64,000 nt of DNA from Poritiphilus sp965212595 (GTDB lineage Bacteria > Bacteroidota > Bacteroidia > Flavobacteriales > Flavobacteriaceae), in NCBI GenBank assembly GCA_965212595.1, contig CBDBVE010000015.1, positions 124,001 through 188,000 of the forward strand, given 5' to 3'. The notes under the pieces are model-generated. The model saw only the letters and a list, made by a program, of their open reading frames with translations. It did not search any database and had not been told where the DNA came from. Positions 52,392 through 61,585 of the stretch are shown piece by piece (positions within the stretch are counted from its first letter, which is position 1; every line of letters begins with the position of its first letter). Made by a program: the position numbers and the translations under genes.

Positions 52392-54044
52392 ATGCTCGCA
52401 GAACTTTCCATTAAAAATTATGCTTTAATCAACGACCTTAGCGTTTCTTTTTCACAGGGCTTTACGACGATTACCGGAGAGACCGGAGCAGGAAAATCTA
52501 TCCTTCTGGGTGGATTGTCTATGGTGCTGGGTAAAAGGGCAGACCTCACTTCTTTGCGTGATAAGGAGAAGAAATGCGTTATCGAAGCTCATTTTGAAAT
52601 TCAGGACTATGGGTTAAGAACTTTTTTTAAGGCCAATGACCTGGACTATGAGCAGCTCACAATCCTAAGAAGAGAATTACTGCCAAGTGGGAAATCAAGA
52701 GCCTTCATCAATGATACACCGGTTACCCTTGATGTTCTCTCTAAATTGGGAAAACGTTTGGTAGATGTGCACTCGCAACACCAAACACTGCAACTTACAG
52801 ACAATGACTTTCAACTCAAGGTTATTGATGCACTTTCAGAAAACGATAGTATCCTGGATGCTTATCGCCTTGAGCTGGAAAAGTACCGGCAATTAGAAAG
52901 GGAGCTTGTGGAGCTGATAGCTAATCAAGCCAATGCGATAAAAGATCATGACTACAATAGTTTTCTTTTTAACGAGTTGGAATCCGCTGCATTGAAAGAG
53001 GGAAGACAAGAAGAGTTAGAAGAACACTATGAGCAGCTAAACAATGTGGAAAGCATTCTTGAATTACTTTCCAAAGGAAATCAACTAGTCAGTGCCGAGC
53101 AGGCAGGTATTTTAAGCTTACTGTCAGAATTGAGACAAACCTCAAACAGGCTGGCTTCCTTCGGTGCCGGCTATGGAGAAATTAATGAACGCATACAGTC
53201 CTTGTTTATAGAACTTGATGACATTGCCTCAGAATTACAGCACAAGGAATCACAAGTAGAGGCCAACCCACAGCTACTCGATAAAGTAAACACAGAACTT
53301 CAGTTAATCTACGACCTTCAAAAAAAGCATGGAGTAAACTCTATTGGAGCTTTGTTAAAAATACATGAAGGGCTTAGTGAAAAAGTTGCTCAAACCTCAG
53401 ATCTTGAGGGTCTAATTAAGGCCAGGGAAGAGCAGCTTTCTTCTTTAAAAGTAAGCCTAAACTCTAAAGCTGAAACGCTTAGGGCAAAACGCGAGGCAAC
53501 TATACCGATTCTGAAAAAGCGGCTAGAAGAAGATCTCTTACCATTGGGAATGCCTAACGCCTCTTTTGAAATTGGCTTACAACAAGCAGCGGATTTTAAG
53601 GTTAGTGGTATGGACGATTTACGTTTTCAATTTGCTGCTAACAAAGGCTCAGGGCATGGCGATTTAAAAAAAGTGGCCTCTGGGGGCGAACTTTCAAGGA
53701 TCATGCTTACCATAAAGTCTATTTTATCTCATTATGAAAAATTACCAACCCTGATGTTTGACGAGATCGACACAGGTGTTTCGGGAGAGGTTTCTAATCG
53801 CATGGGAGACATTATGAAAAGAATGAGCAAAAACATGCAGATCTTTACAATTACCCACTTGCCCCAGGTAGCCTCCAAAGGAGATCAGCATTTTAAGGTC
53901 TATAAAGAAGACGTAGAGGGGGTTACCCAGACCAAAATGAAGTTACTTTCTCAAGATGAACGGGTGGTTGAGTTGGCCGAGATGCTGGGAGGGAAATCCT
54001 TATCAGATTCTGCATTAGCACATGCCCGGCAATTGCTTAACTAG
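52392..54044 (+). CDS. recN: DNA repair protein RecN
   Basis: 550 residues from ATG at 52392 (MLAELSIKNYALINDL); the frame is open to 52335 but adds a non-homologous lead. SMC-like ATPase for double-strand break repair. Walker A GETGAGKS at about residues 30-37, a long coiled coil (about 150-350), the ABC signature LKKVASGGELSRIMLTIK (about 437) and Walker B LMFDEIDTGVSG (about 458). It is separate from the next gene (fabI) by 206 bases. Confidence 0.95.
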   Translation: MLAELSIKNYALINDLSVSFSQGFTTITGETGAGKSILLGGLSMVLGKRADLTSLRDKEKKCVIEAHFEIQDYGLRTFFKANDLDYEQLTILRRELLPSGKSRAFINDTPVTLDVLSKLGKRLVDVHSQHQTLQLTDNDFQLKVIDALSENDSILDAYRLELEKYRQLERELVELIANQANAIKDHDYNSFLFNELESAALKEGRQEELEEHYEQLNNVESILELLSKGNQLVSAEQAGILSLLSELRQTSNRLASFGAGYGEINERIQSLFIELDDIASELQHKESQVEANPQLLDKVNTELQLIYDLQKKHGVNSIGALLKIHEGLSEKVAQTSDLEGLIKAREEQLSSLKVSLNSKAETLRAKREATIPILKKRLEEDLLPLGMPNASFEIGLQQAADFKVSGMDDLRFQFAANKGSGHGDLKKVASGGELSRIMLTIKSILSHYEKLPTLMFDEIDTGVSGEVSNRMGDIMKRMSKNMQIFTITHLPQVASKGDQHFKVYKEDVEGVTQTKMKLLSQDERVVELAEMLGGKSLSDSALAHARQLLN

Positions 54045-54104
54045 GCTTTTATGAGGTTTTCTGTATGCAAGTTGCAGTGAATACAGCTAATTTGTTCCTG
54101 GGGA

Positions 54105-54120
54105 GGGGTTTTAGAACCCC
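54105..54120. other. Small GC-rich hairpin between recN and fabI
   Basis: GGGGTT-TTAG-AACCCC, perfect 6-bp stem, without a T-run in either direction. The 206-base gap (54045-54250) otherwise holds only the fabI promoter. Confidence 0.45.
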
Positions 54121-54205
54121 GGAATCTAAAAACCGATAAGTAGAACGATATCCCTGTCAGCATACAGTAGAGAATACTATCCACAATTAAGAATGCGCGG
54201 CAATG

Positions 54206-54234
54206 TTGCGATTCCCCTTTTTTAAATATCTTTG
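54206..54234 (+). promoter_or_regulatory. Promoter of fabI
   Basis: TTG at 54206-54208, an 18-base spacer, and TATCTTTG at 54227-54234: one of the best matches in the window. Confidence 0.7.
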
Positions 54235-54265
54235 ACCTCTGTAAAAACACATGAAAATTTCTACT

Positions 54266-55075
54266 ATGGGGTATAATTTACTGAAAGGAAAAAAAGGGAT
54301 CATCTTTGGTGCACTGGACGCAAATTCCATTGCTTGGAAAACAGCAGAGCGGGTACATGAAGAGGGAGGTACTTTTGTTTTGACAAACGCGCCAATTGCA
54401 ATGAGAATGGGTCAAATCAATGAATTGGCCGAAAAAACAGGCTCTGAAATTATCCCGGCAGACGCTACCAGCGAGGAAGATCTTAATAATCTCGTTACTA
54501 AATCAATGGAGATCCTTGGTGGCAAGTTAGATTTTGTATTGCATTCTATAGGGATGTCTGTCAACGTGCGGAAAGGGCGGCATTATACGGATGAAAAATA
54601 CGACTTTACCACTAAAGGCTGGGATGTTTCAGCCTTGTCTTTCCATAAAGTAATGCAGACCCTTTATAAAGTTGATGCCATGAACGAGTGGGGCAGTATT
54701 GTAGCGCTTACCTATATGGCCGCGCAAAGAACATTCCCTGATTATAACGATATGGCCGATAACAAGGCGTATTTAGAATCTGTAGCCCGTAGTTTTGGAT
54801 ATTTCTTCGGAAAGGAAAAGAAGGTTAGGGTTAATACCATATCGCAATCACCTACACCAACTACCGCCGGTCAGGGCGTTAAGGGCTTTGATGGCTTCAT
54901 CAGCTATGCTGAAAAAATGTCGCCACTGGGAAATGCTTCCGCTGAGGACTGCGCTGATTATACAATTTCATTGTTTTCTGACCTTACCAGAAAGGTTACG
55001 ATGCAAAATCTTTTTCATGATGGTGGTTTCTCAAACACAGGAGTTAGCCAAGAGGTGATTGAGCAATTTTCGTAA
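54266..55075 (+). CDS. fabI: Enoyl-[acyl-carrier-protein] reductase FabI
   Basis: 269 residues from ATG at 54266 (MGYNLLKGKKG); ATG at 54251 is the alternative. NADH-dependent last step of fatty-acid elongation. Rossmann start GKKGIIFGALDANSIAWKTAERVHEEG, HSIGMSVNVRKGRHYTD, and the catalytic Tyr-x6-Lys as YNDMADNK (about residues 158-165), then VRVNTISQSPTPTTAGQGVKGF. Typical Bacteroidetes FabI. Confidence 0.93.
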   Translation: MGYNLLKGKKGIIFGALDANSIAWKTAERVHEEGGTFVLTNAPIAMRMGQINELAEKTGSEIIPADATSEEDLNNLVTKSMEILGGKLDFVLHSIGMSVNVRKGRHYTDEKYDFTTKGWDVSALSFHKVMQTLYKVDAMNEWGSIVALTYMAAQRTFPDYNDMADNKAYLESVARSFGYFFGKEKKVRVNTISQSPTPTTAGQGVKGFDGFISYAEKMSPLGNASAEDCADYTISLFSDLTRKVTMQNLFHDGGFSNTGVSQEVIEQFS

Positions 55076-55159
55076 GGAAACGCTATAAAAATTCTGGATG
55101 TCCCGACAGTGACCTGATCTTTTAAATTGCCGGTGATACCAAGACTTAAATATTCCTAG

Positions 55160-56194
55160 ATGGATGCCGATCGTGATAAAACGTTGATGTTCTCGCTGAT
55201 AATACCTGTTTTTAACAGGCCGGAAGAAATCAGGGAATTGTTGCAAAGCCTCAGCGATCAAAGCTATAAAATACCTTTTGAAATTGTCATTGTAGAGGAC
55301 GGGTCTGAGCGTAGTTCTGAGCAGGTGGTTGACGTATTCAAGGAAAGATTGTCAATTACGTATCTAAAGAAAATAAATACTGGTCCGGGCGATTCCCGAA
55401 ACTATGGTATGGCCAGGGCGAAAGGGAATTATTTTATTATTCTAGATTCTGATTGCCTTTTACCCCCAAACTACCTTTCTCGTGTAGAAGATTCCCTGAA
55501 AGAAGAGTACGTTGATTGTTTTGGAGGACCTGACGCCGCCCATTCTTCCTTTAGCGCCGTTCAAAAGGCAATTAACTACGCTATGACTTCAGCATTGTCT
55601 ACTGGTGGGATTCGTGGTAATAAAAGAGCTGTTGGCAAGTTTCAGCCGAGAAGCTTCAATATGGGGATTTCTAAAAAGGCCTTTGAAAGCAGTGGTGGTT
55701 TTGGTAATATTCATCCAGGGGAGGACCCGGATCTTAGCATTCGATTGCTGGCAAAGGGATTTAAGACAAGACTAGTACCCGAGGCCTTTGTATATCACAA
55801 GCGAAGGATAGATTTTATAAAGTTCTTTAAACAGGTTCGAAAATTTGGGATGGTAAGACCTATTTTGAATTCATGGCACCCGCAGACGGCAAGGATCACC
55901 TATTGGTTTCCTACAGTATTTAGCATTGGCCTTCTCATTGCGGTATTGCTACTTTTTGTCACAAGGGGTCCAATTAAATTTATACCAATTGGAGCGTATC
56001 TGTTTTATTTTGGACTGGTTTTTATTGACGCTTTAGGGAAAACAAGAAATATTTCGGTGGCCTTTTTATCGCTTTATGCAATTTTAATTCAGTTTACGGG
56101 CTATGGCTTCGGTTTTCTAAAGTCAACTATCTTGGTTAATTTTAGCAAAAGAAAACCCCAACAACTGTTTCCCGAATTGTTTTTTAACCATTGA
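55160..56194 (+). CDS. Family 2 glycosyltransferase with C-terminal membrane helices
   Basis: 344 residues. GT-A domain (1-235): FSLIIPVFNRPEEIRELLQSL at the start, DxD-type LDSDCLL (about residues 95-101), GGFGNIHPGEDPDLSIRLLAKGF (about 178-200). Three C-terminal helices (about 250-270, 275-296 and 302-322) anchor it in the inner membrane. It transfers a sugar to a lipid or polysaccharide; substrate unknown. It starts the unit with the YbbR-like gene and coaE (1-base and TAATG junctions). Confidence 0.88.
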   Translation: MDADRDKTLMFSLIIPVFNRPEEIRELLQSLSDQSYKIPFEIVIVEDGSERSSEQVVDVFKERLSITYLKKINTGPGDSRNYGMARAKGNYFIILDSDCLLPPNYLSRVEDSLKEEYVDCFGGPDAAHSSFSAVQKAINYAMTSALSTGGIRGNKRAVGKFQPRSFNMGISKKAFESSGGFGNIHPGEDPDLSIRLLAKGFKTRLVPEAFVYHKRRIDFIKFFKQVRKFGMVRPILNSWHPQTARITYWFPTVFSIGLLIAVLLLFVTRGPIKFIPIGAYLFYFGLVFIDALGKTRNISVAFLSLYAILIQFTGYGFGFLKSTILVNFSKRKPQQLFPELFFNH

Positions 56195-56195
56195 C

Positions 56196-57149
56196 ATGAT
56201 CAAAGAGCTAAAAAGTGGATTGCAAAGAAGGAAAGTCAAAATCTTCCTGACCTTTCTTATCTGTTCATTTATTATATGGTTGATTAGTAGGTTATCTGAA
56301 ACCTATACAAATACGGCAGAATTTCAGTTAGAGTTTGCAAACGTCCCGGACAGCCTTATGCTAACAGACGCCTCAAAGGACAAAATAGATGTCAGATTAG
56401 AAGCCAGTGGTTTTCAATTCCTGGGCTTCAATTTTAATCAGAAAAGAGTAGTTATAGATCTTTCATCCGTAGATCAATATGACTCTAGCTATTTTGTCAC
56501 ACAACAGATATTTCGCAGGCAAATAGAACGGCAAATTTCGGGCTCGATGAAACTTTTGGAAGTAGATAGGGATACCTTGTTCTTTAATTTTCAACAGTTG
56601 TTTAGAAAAGATCTCCCGGTGAATCCGAATATAACTATTAATCTGGGACCGAATCACTTATTGGAAGGCCAGTTAATAATAGAGCCAGAAATAGTTACCG
56701 TATCAGGTCCGAAGGAAGAAATTGCCCAAATAAGCGAACTTACCACCCTAGAGATGATACTATCTGATCTTACAGAAGACTTTGAGAGCAGAGCTACACT
56801 CTACAAACCCGAAGAGCTTAAAAACACTACCTTCTCAGCGAATTCGGTAAAAGTTTCCGGTAAGGTTTTTCGATTTTCAGAGAAAATCATTGAACTTCCG
56901 GTAGAAGTTACCAACCTACCAGAGGGTGTGGAGATCAAAACCTTTCCGAATGCAGTTTCTATCTTGTGTAAAGCAAGAATTGAACGCTTGAAAGATTTGG
57001 GACCTGCTGATTTTAAGCTGGTTGCCGATTATGCCAAAGTAGGGCCCGGCGCCCAATACCTCATCGTACAACTCGAGGAGAAGCCTGAAGAGGTTTACAG
57101 TGCTCAATTGCTTGTGAACCAAGTAGAATTTATTTTGAAAAGAGAATAA
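56196..57149 (+). CDS. YbbR-like domain protein
   Basis: 317 residues, one N-terminal membrane helix (about 15-35), then YbbR-like beta domains in the periplasm or on the cell surface: SETYTNTAEFQLEFANVPDSLMLTD, then VEVTNLPEGVEIKTFPNAVSILC near the end. YbbR of Firmicutes regulates the diadenylate cyclase CdaA, but no cdaA is next to it here, so this is only a domain label. It overlaps the coaE start by one base (TAATG). Confidence 0.85.
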   Translation: MIKELKSGLQRRKVKIFLTFLICSFIIWLISRLSETYTNTAEFQLEFANVPDSLMLTDASKDKIDVRLEASGFQFLGFNFNQKRVVIDLSSVDQYDSSYFVTQQIFRRQIERQISGSMKLLEVDRDTLFFNFQQLFRKDLPVNPNITINLGPNHLLEGQLIIEPEIVTVSGPKEEIAQISELTTLEMILSDLTEDFESRATLYKPEELKNTTFSANSVKVSGKVFRFSEKIIELPVEVTNLPEGVEIKTFPNAVSILCKARIERLKDLGPADFKLVADYAKVGPGAQYLIVQLEEKPEEVYSAQLLVNQVEFILKRE

Positions 57150-57745
57150 TGTTGATTGGTCTTACAGGGGGAATTGGGAGTGGTAAAACCACCGTAGGAA
57201 AAATGTTCCGGGAATTAGGAGTCCCCGTTTACAATTCGGATGAACAGGCAAAAGAACTAATGGAGTCTTCCAAGGAAGTCAGAAATGCCATTAAATCCCT
57301 ACTGGGCAAAAAAGCATACAAGGGAAAAAAGTTAAACAAAAAGTTCATTTCTAATGAAGTTTTTAGTAACAAGGAATTATTAGAAAAGTTAAATGCGATT
57401 GTTCATCCGGCAGTAAGATCTCATTTTGAAGCCTGGGCAACAGATCAGAAAACAGCTTATGTTATTCAGGAAGCTGCCATACTTTTTGAGAACGGTGCGT
57501 ACCTGAACTACGATATCATGATCCTTGTAACAGCCCCTAAAACCAGTAGAATTGAGAGGATCAAAGAAAGAGATAAGCTTTCTGAACAAGAAATCTTAGC
57601 CAGAATGAACAACCAATGGGATGATAAAAAGAAGATGAATTTATCTGACTATGTGATTAGCAACACCAACCTAAAAAAGACCCGATCTGAGGTCAAAAAA
57701 ATTCATGCCGAACTAACCAAATTATCGACTTCTTCAAAATTTTAA
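57149..57745 (+). CDS. coaE: Dephospho-CoA kinase
   Basis: 198 residues. Last step of CoA synthesis: phosphorylates the ribose of dephospho-CoA. P-loop GLTGGIGSGKTTVG (residues 3-16), VPVYNSDEQAKEL (about 26), the CoA domain around NAIVHPAVRSHFEAW (about 81), and VTAPKTSRIERIKERD. It belongs to a cluster with the glycosyltransferase; coaBC is 7 kb upstream. Confidence 0.95.
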   Translation: MLIGLTGGIGSGKTTVGKMFRELGVPVYNSDEQAKELMESSKEVRNAIKSLLGKKAYKGKKLNKKFISNEVFSNKELLEKLNAIVHPAVRSHFEAWATDQKTAYVIQEAAILFENGAYLNYDIMILVTAPKTSRIERIKERDKLSEQEILARMNNQWDDKKKMNLSDYVISNTNLKKTRSEVKKIHAELTKLSTSSKF

Positions 57746-57812
57746 CATTTTTGTTAAGGTTAGGTTAAACAGGGGAAGCGCTAGGGGTTAAATATTTAAT
57801 TTTACCAAAACA

Positions 57813-59393
57813 ATGAATAAGAGATTATTTGTTCTTCTAGTCATTTTAATGAGCCTATCTCTTATTGGGATCATCTCGGTTCAATTATATTGGATAAAGA
57901 GTTCTGTTGAAGACAAAGAGGAACAATTTTCCAGTGCGGTTTCCGAATTATTGAATAAAGTCACCGATAAGATCGAGAGCCACGAAATGAAGTACTATTC
58001 CGATGAGTTTTTACGACTTAAGGATAGTGTGGGAGAGTTAAAAAGCTCACATTTTAGTAACATTTTTTTTATAGATCGAGATCTAAATTCCAATGAAATA
58101 CTGTTCTATTCTCACGGAATTTTAGAGGAGGATTACGATATCGCATCTACGTTCTTTGACAATGGCGACGGTTCTGATACCACCACCATAAAAAATTATA
58201 CCAGCACACGCACCAAGACCATATTTAGAGAAGAATATGGCCTTGATGGTAAAAGCTATAAACTCAATCCTATTCAAAAGCTCGAAAAAGTCGGGGGGCT
58301 TACCTCCCTGGATAAGGCGGTTTTCGATGATGTCTACAGGGAGTATGCCGAAAAAAGGCCTATTCACAAACGGGTCACAAAACCTGAAATAGAGTTATTG
58401 CTCGATAGGGAGTTGGAAAATAGAGGAATGAATATATCCTATGAATACGGCGTTTATAGCCGAGGACTTCCTACAAAAGTTAAATCTAGGAAGTTTAAAT
58501 TCGCCAAGACAAATGTTTACAAATCTCCTTTATTTAAGAATAGCGAAGGAGACAGTAATTTTGCATTGTTGCTTTCTTTTCCAAAGAAGGAAAAGTTTTT
58601 ACTGCAATCTGTCTTGGGGATGGCGGTTTTATCTTTTGTTTTCACCTTTATTATTGTCGTGGCATACGCCGGGGCAATTTATCAACTTATTAGGCAGAAG
58701 CAGATCTCGGAAATAAAGTCAGATTTTATCAATAATATGACACATGAGTTTAAAACCCCTATTGCGACGATAAATTTGGCGGTTGAGGCTATTAAGAACC
58801 CAAAAATAATCAATGACGGAGAAAAGATACAACGGTACCTTTCTATGATTCGAGACGAGAATAAAAGAATGCACGCACAGGTGGAAAATGTACTTCGGAT
58901 ATCTAAACTTGAGAAAAACCAATTAGATATCAGTAAGGACAGGGTAGACGTACACGACATAATAAGAGATGCCATAAGTCATGTTGAACTTATAGCGCTG
59001 GACAGTGGGGGATATATACACACCCAATTAGAGGCCGAAAGGTCTGAGGTATTAGCGAACGCCATGCATTTTGGTAATGTTATTGTGAATATTTTAGATA
59101 ACGCCATTAAATACTCTCCGGAGGCGCCAAAAATTGACGTATTTACAGAAATTGCCAAGAACTATATAATTATTAAGATACAAGATCAGGGCGCCGGAAT
59201 GAGCAAGGCGGTGCTTAAAAAAGTGTTCGAAAAGTTTTATCGCGAACATACAGGAGATATACATAATGTAAAGGGTCACGGCCTAGGTCTGGCCTACGTA
59301 AAAAAAATAGTTGACGATCACCAAGGGGAGGTATACGCAGAAAGTGAAAAAGGAAAGGGAAGTATTTTCTACGTAAAACTACCTTTAATTTAA
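57813..59393 (+). CDS. Sensor histidine kinase
   Basis: 526 residues. Membrane helices at about 7-27 and 266-290 enclose a periplasmic sensor region of about 240 residues. The cytoplasmic part has the H-box FINNMTHEFKTPIATI (His311), an N-box LDNAIKYSPEAP (about 428), and G-boxes DQGAGM and HGLGLAYVKKI. No HAMP domain is evident. It pairs with the response regulator 5 bases downstream. The upstream TAATTTTA at about 57798 is one mismatch from a -7 element. The sensed signal is unknown; the Rpr-like Bacteroidetes pair is a possible relative. Confidence 0.93.
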   Translation: MNKRLFVLLVILMSLSLIGIISVQLYWIKSSVEDKEEQFSSAVSELLNKVTDKIESHEMKYYSDEFLRLKDSVGELKSSHFSNIFFIDRDLNSNEILFYSHGILEEDYDIASTFFDNGDGSDTTTIKNYTSTRTKTIFREEYGLDGKSYKLNPIQKLEKVGGLTSLDKAVFDDVYREYAEKRPIHKRVTKPEIELLLDRELENRGMNISYEYGVYSRGLPTKVKSRKFKFAKTNVYKSPLFKNSEGDSNFALLLSFPKKEKFLLQSVLGMAVLSFVFTFIIVVAYAGAIYQLIRQKQISEIKSDFINNMTHEFKTPIATINLAVEAIKNPKIINDGEKIQRYLSMIRDENKRMHAQVENVLRISKLEKNQLDISKDRVDVHDIIRDAISHVELIALDSGGYIHTQLEAERSEVLANAMHFGNVIVNILDNAIKYSPEAPKIDVFTEIAKNYIIIKIQDQGAGMSKAVLKKVFEKFYREHTGDIHNVKGHGLGLAYVKKIVDDHQGEVYAESEKGKGSIFYVKLPLI

Positions 59394-59398
59394 ATTTT

Positions 59399-60109
59399 AT
59401 GGAAACAGCAGAAAAGAAGATTCTTTTAGTAGAAGATGATCCCAATTTTGGAATTGTTTTAAAAGACTACTTGTCAATGAATGACTTTGATGTCACTTTG
59501 GCTAAAAATGGGATGGAGGGATTTGAAAAGTTTAAAAAAGATACTTATGACGTCTGCATTCTGGACGTTATGATGCCTTATAAAGATGGTTTTACACTGG
59601 CAAAAGAAATTAGGGAGAAAAATGAAAATGTTCCTATCGTATTCCTGACAGCCAAAACCATGAAAGAAGATGTATTAAAGGGATATAAGGCCGGAGCTGA
59701 TGATTATCTCAATAAACCTTTTGATTCTGAGGTGTTGCTAATGAAGCTTAAAGCAATACTTCAAAGAAAAGCCTCCAATACACTAGCAGATAGTAAACAA
59801 TTTGAGTTTACTATTGGAAACTTTCATTTAAACTCTAAACTTCGCTTTTTAAAGTATAAAGAAGAAGAGGCGATAAAGCTATCTCCTAAGGAAAATGAGC
59901 TTTTAAGGCTTCTGGCGCTTCATGAAAACGACCTGATGCCAAGAGAATTGGCATTGACCAAAATCTGGAGGGATGATAATTACTTTACCTCCAGGAGTAT
60001 GGATGTTTACATAGCAAAGCTCAGGAAATATCTGAAACGCGATGATACCGTTGAGATTTTGAACATTCACGGTGAGGGTTTCAGGCTCGTTGTAAAAGCA
60101 GATTCTTAG
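59399..60109 (+). CDS. OmpR-family response regulator
   Basis: 236 residues. Receiver domain (about 7-120): acidic pocket ED at 12-14, phospho-acceptor Asp56 in CILDVMMPYKDG, TAKTM near 90, KPFDSE near 108. The winged helix DNA-binding domain follows (about 140-232, IKLSPKENELLRLLALHENDLMPRELALTKIW and SRSMDVYIAKLRKYL). It forms a pair with the upstream kinase. A strong terminator follows. Confidence 0.94.
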   Translation: METAEKKILLVEDDPNFGIVLKDYLSMNDFDVTLAKNGMEGFEKFKKDTYDVCILDVMMPYKDGFTLAKEIREKNENVPIVFLTAKTMKEDVLKGYKAGADDYLNKPFDSEVLLMKLKAILQRKASNTLADSKQFEFTIGNFHLNSKLRFLKYKEEEAIKLSPKENELLRLLALHENDLMPRELALTKIWRDDNYFTSRSMDVYIAKLRKYLKRDDTVEILNIHGEGFRLVVKADS

Positions 60110-60135
60110 TACTAAGGATATTATTTTATAATATC

Positions 60136-60164
60136 AAAGGCTTCCTGAACAGGAAGCCTTTTTT
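60136..60164. terminator. Terminator after the two-component genes
   Basis: AAAGGCTTCCT-GAAC-AGGAAGCCTTTTTT: perfect 11-bp stem with T- and A-runs, between converging genes. Confidence 0.9.
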
Positions 60165-60171
60165 ATTTCTA

Positions 60172-60666
60172 CTACGTTTTTGATATTATTTCTGCCACAA
60201 TTTGCTCAGGACTTAGGCCGATTGAGACGGAAATTGCATCTTCTGGAATTTCCAGGTCATTAAATTGAGAGCGTAACAATGCCGTAGGCATAAAATGACC
60301 TTTGCGCGCTTGAAGACGTTCTAAGATTTCCTCGAATGTACCCTCGAGAAATACCCATTTAACGGCTTCTCTGATGTCTTTAGCAAGCATTTCGCGGTAA
60401 CTTTCTTTAAGTGCTGAGCAGGCTATTACCGCACCAGTGGTTTTGTGATCCACAGCCAAAATATTTAGTTGTGCTAACCAACCCTTTCTATCGTCGTCGT
60501 TTAAAGCCTGGCCACTTGCCATCTTCTTAATATTTTCTTCAGGGTGGTAATCATCGCCGTCGTAAAAAGGAATTTCGAGAGCCTTGGCCAACAGTTTTCC
60601 TATGGTAGACTTGCCACAGCCCGAAACTCCCATTATAAAAAAAATTGAAGATTCAGGTTTATTCAT
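60172..60666 (-). CDS. Gluconokinase (GntK-type)
   Basis: 164 residues. P-loop GVSGCGKSTIG (residues 13-23), then PFYDGDDYHPEENIKKM (about 34-50) and LNDDDRKGWLAQL, which match the GntK family, and VACSALKESYREML near 83. Phosphorylates gluconate to 6-phosphogluconate. No gluconate-uptake or 6-phosphogluconate-dehydratase gene is adjacent. The start overlaps the miaA end by 8 bases, so the two are cotranscribed, with miaA first. Confidence 0.92.
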   Translation of the reverse strand: MNKPESSIFFIMGVSGCGKSTIGKLLAKALEIPFYDGDDYHPEENIKKMASGQALNDDDRKGWLAQLNILAVDHKTTGAVIACSALKESYREMLAKDIREAVKWVFLEGTFEEILERLQARKGHFMPTALLRSQFNDLEIPEDAISVSIGLSPEQIVAEIISKT

Positions 60667-61585
60667 TGGACAATGCTGTTATTCGTTTTTCGATTTCCTG
60701 TACCAGATCTTCCAGAATGTAATCAGGGGATACCCAATGTATATTGCTGTCTTTTCTAAACCAGGTAAGCTGTCTTTTAGCAAACCTGCGTGTATTCTTT
60801 TTAATTTCTGAATAGGCATGGTCCAGTTCCCATTCGCCATCCAAATGTCTGAAAAGTTCCTGGTATCCTACCGTCTGCAAGGCATTCAAATTCTTGTATT
60901 TGTGCAAGGCTCTAACCTCTTCTAAAAGGCCTTGTTCTCGCATATAGTCTACCCTTTGGTTAATTTTCTCGTAGACTATGGGGCGTTCCGCGTTTATACC
61001 TATGGTAATCACTGTAAATTCTCTTGGAGCTTTTTTTTTATTTAAAAAAGAGGAATATGGTTTGCCTGTTCCCAAACAGATTTCCAGCGCTCTTATTAAA
61101 CGATGAGGATTTTCTTTGTCTACCGTTTCAAAGTAAACCGGATCCAGCACTTTTAACTGTTCTTGTAAGGAAGCAATTCCCTTTAGCATAAAGGCTTTGT
61201 TTAATCTAAACCTAATGGCCGGATCTATAGTTGGGAAAGCGTCTAATCCCTTAGTGACAGCATCGATATACAAACCGCTTCCTCCGACCATTACAACATG
61301 GTTTTTTGTCGTAAAGAGTTGTGTCAAAACATGGATTGCCTCCTTTTCAAAATCGCCTACAGAATATGGCCTGAAAATGCTCTTATGTTGTACAAAATGA
61401 TGTTTGGCCGCAGCGAGCTCTTCGGTTAAAGGGACTGCCGTTCCTATTGACATCTCTTTATAGAATTGCCGGGAATCTGCCGAAATAATATCGGTATCAA
61501 AATGTTTAGCCAGGGCAATAGCAGTTGTGGTTTTCCCTATAGCTGTAGGTCCAACTACCGAAATTAAAACCTTTGGTGTAGCCAT
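60659..61585 (-). CDS. miaA: tRNA dimethylallyltransferase
   Basis: 308 residues. Adds an isopentenyl group to A37 of tRNAs reading UNN codons. P-loop GPTAIGKTTTAIAL (residues 12-25), DIISADSRQFYKEMSIGTAVP (32-52), VMVGGSGLYIDAVTKG (about 99-114) and the end region RRFAKRQLTWFRKDSNIHWV. It sits between the K+ channel gene (1-base overlap) and gluconokinase. Confidence 0.96.
   Translation of the reverse strand: MATPKVLISVVGPTAIGKTTTAIALAKHFDTDIISADSRQFYKEMSIGTAVPLTEELAAAKHHFVQHKSIFRPYSVGDFEKEAIHVLTQLFTTKNHVVMVGGSGLYIDAVTKGLDAFPTIDPAIRFRLNKAFMLKGIASLQEQLKVLDPVYFETVDKENPHRLIRALEICLGTGKPYSSFLNKKKAPREFTVITIGINAERPIVYEKINQRVDYMREQGLLEEVRALHKYKNLNALQTVGYQELFRHLDGEWELDHAYSEIKKNTRRFAKRQLTWFRKDSNIHWVSPDYILEDLVQEIEKRITALSNE

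Noticed and set aside
54177..54185. DnaA box CTATCCACA between recN and fabI.
   Set aside because: Single site with one mismatch; no cluster around it.
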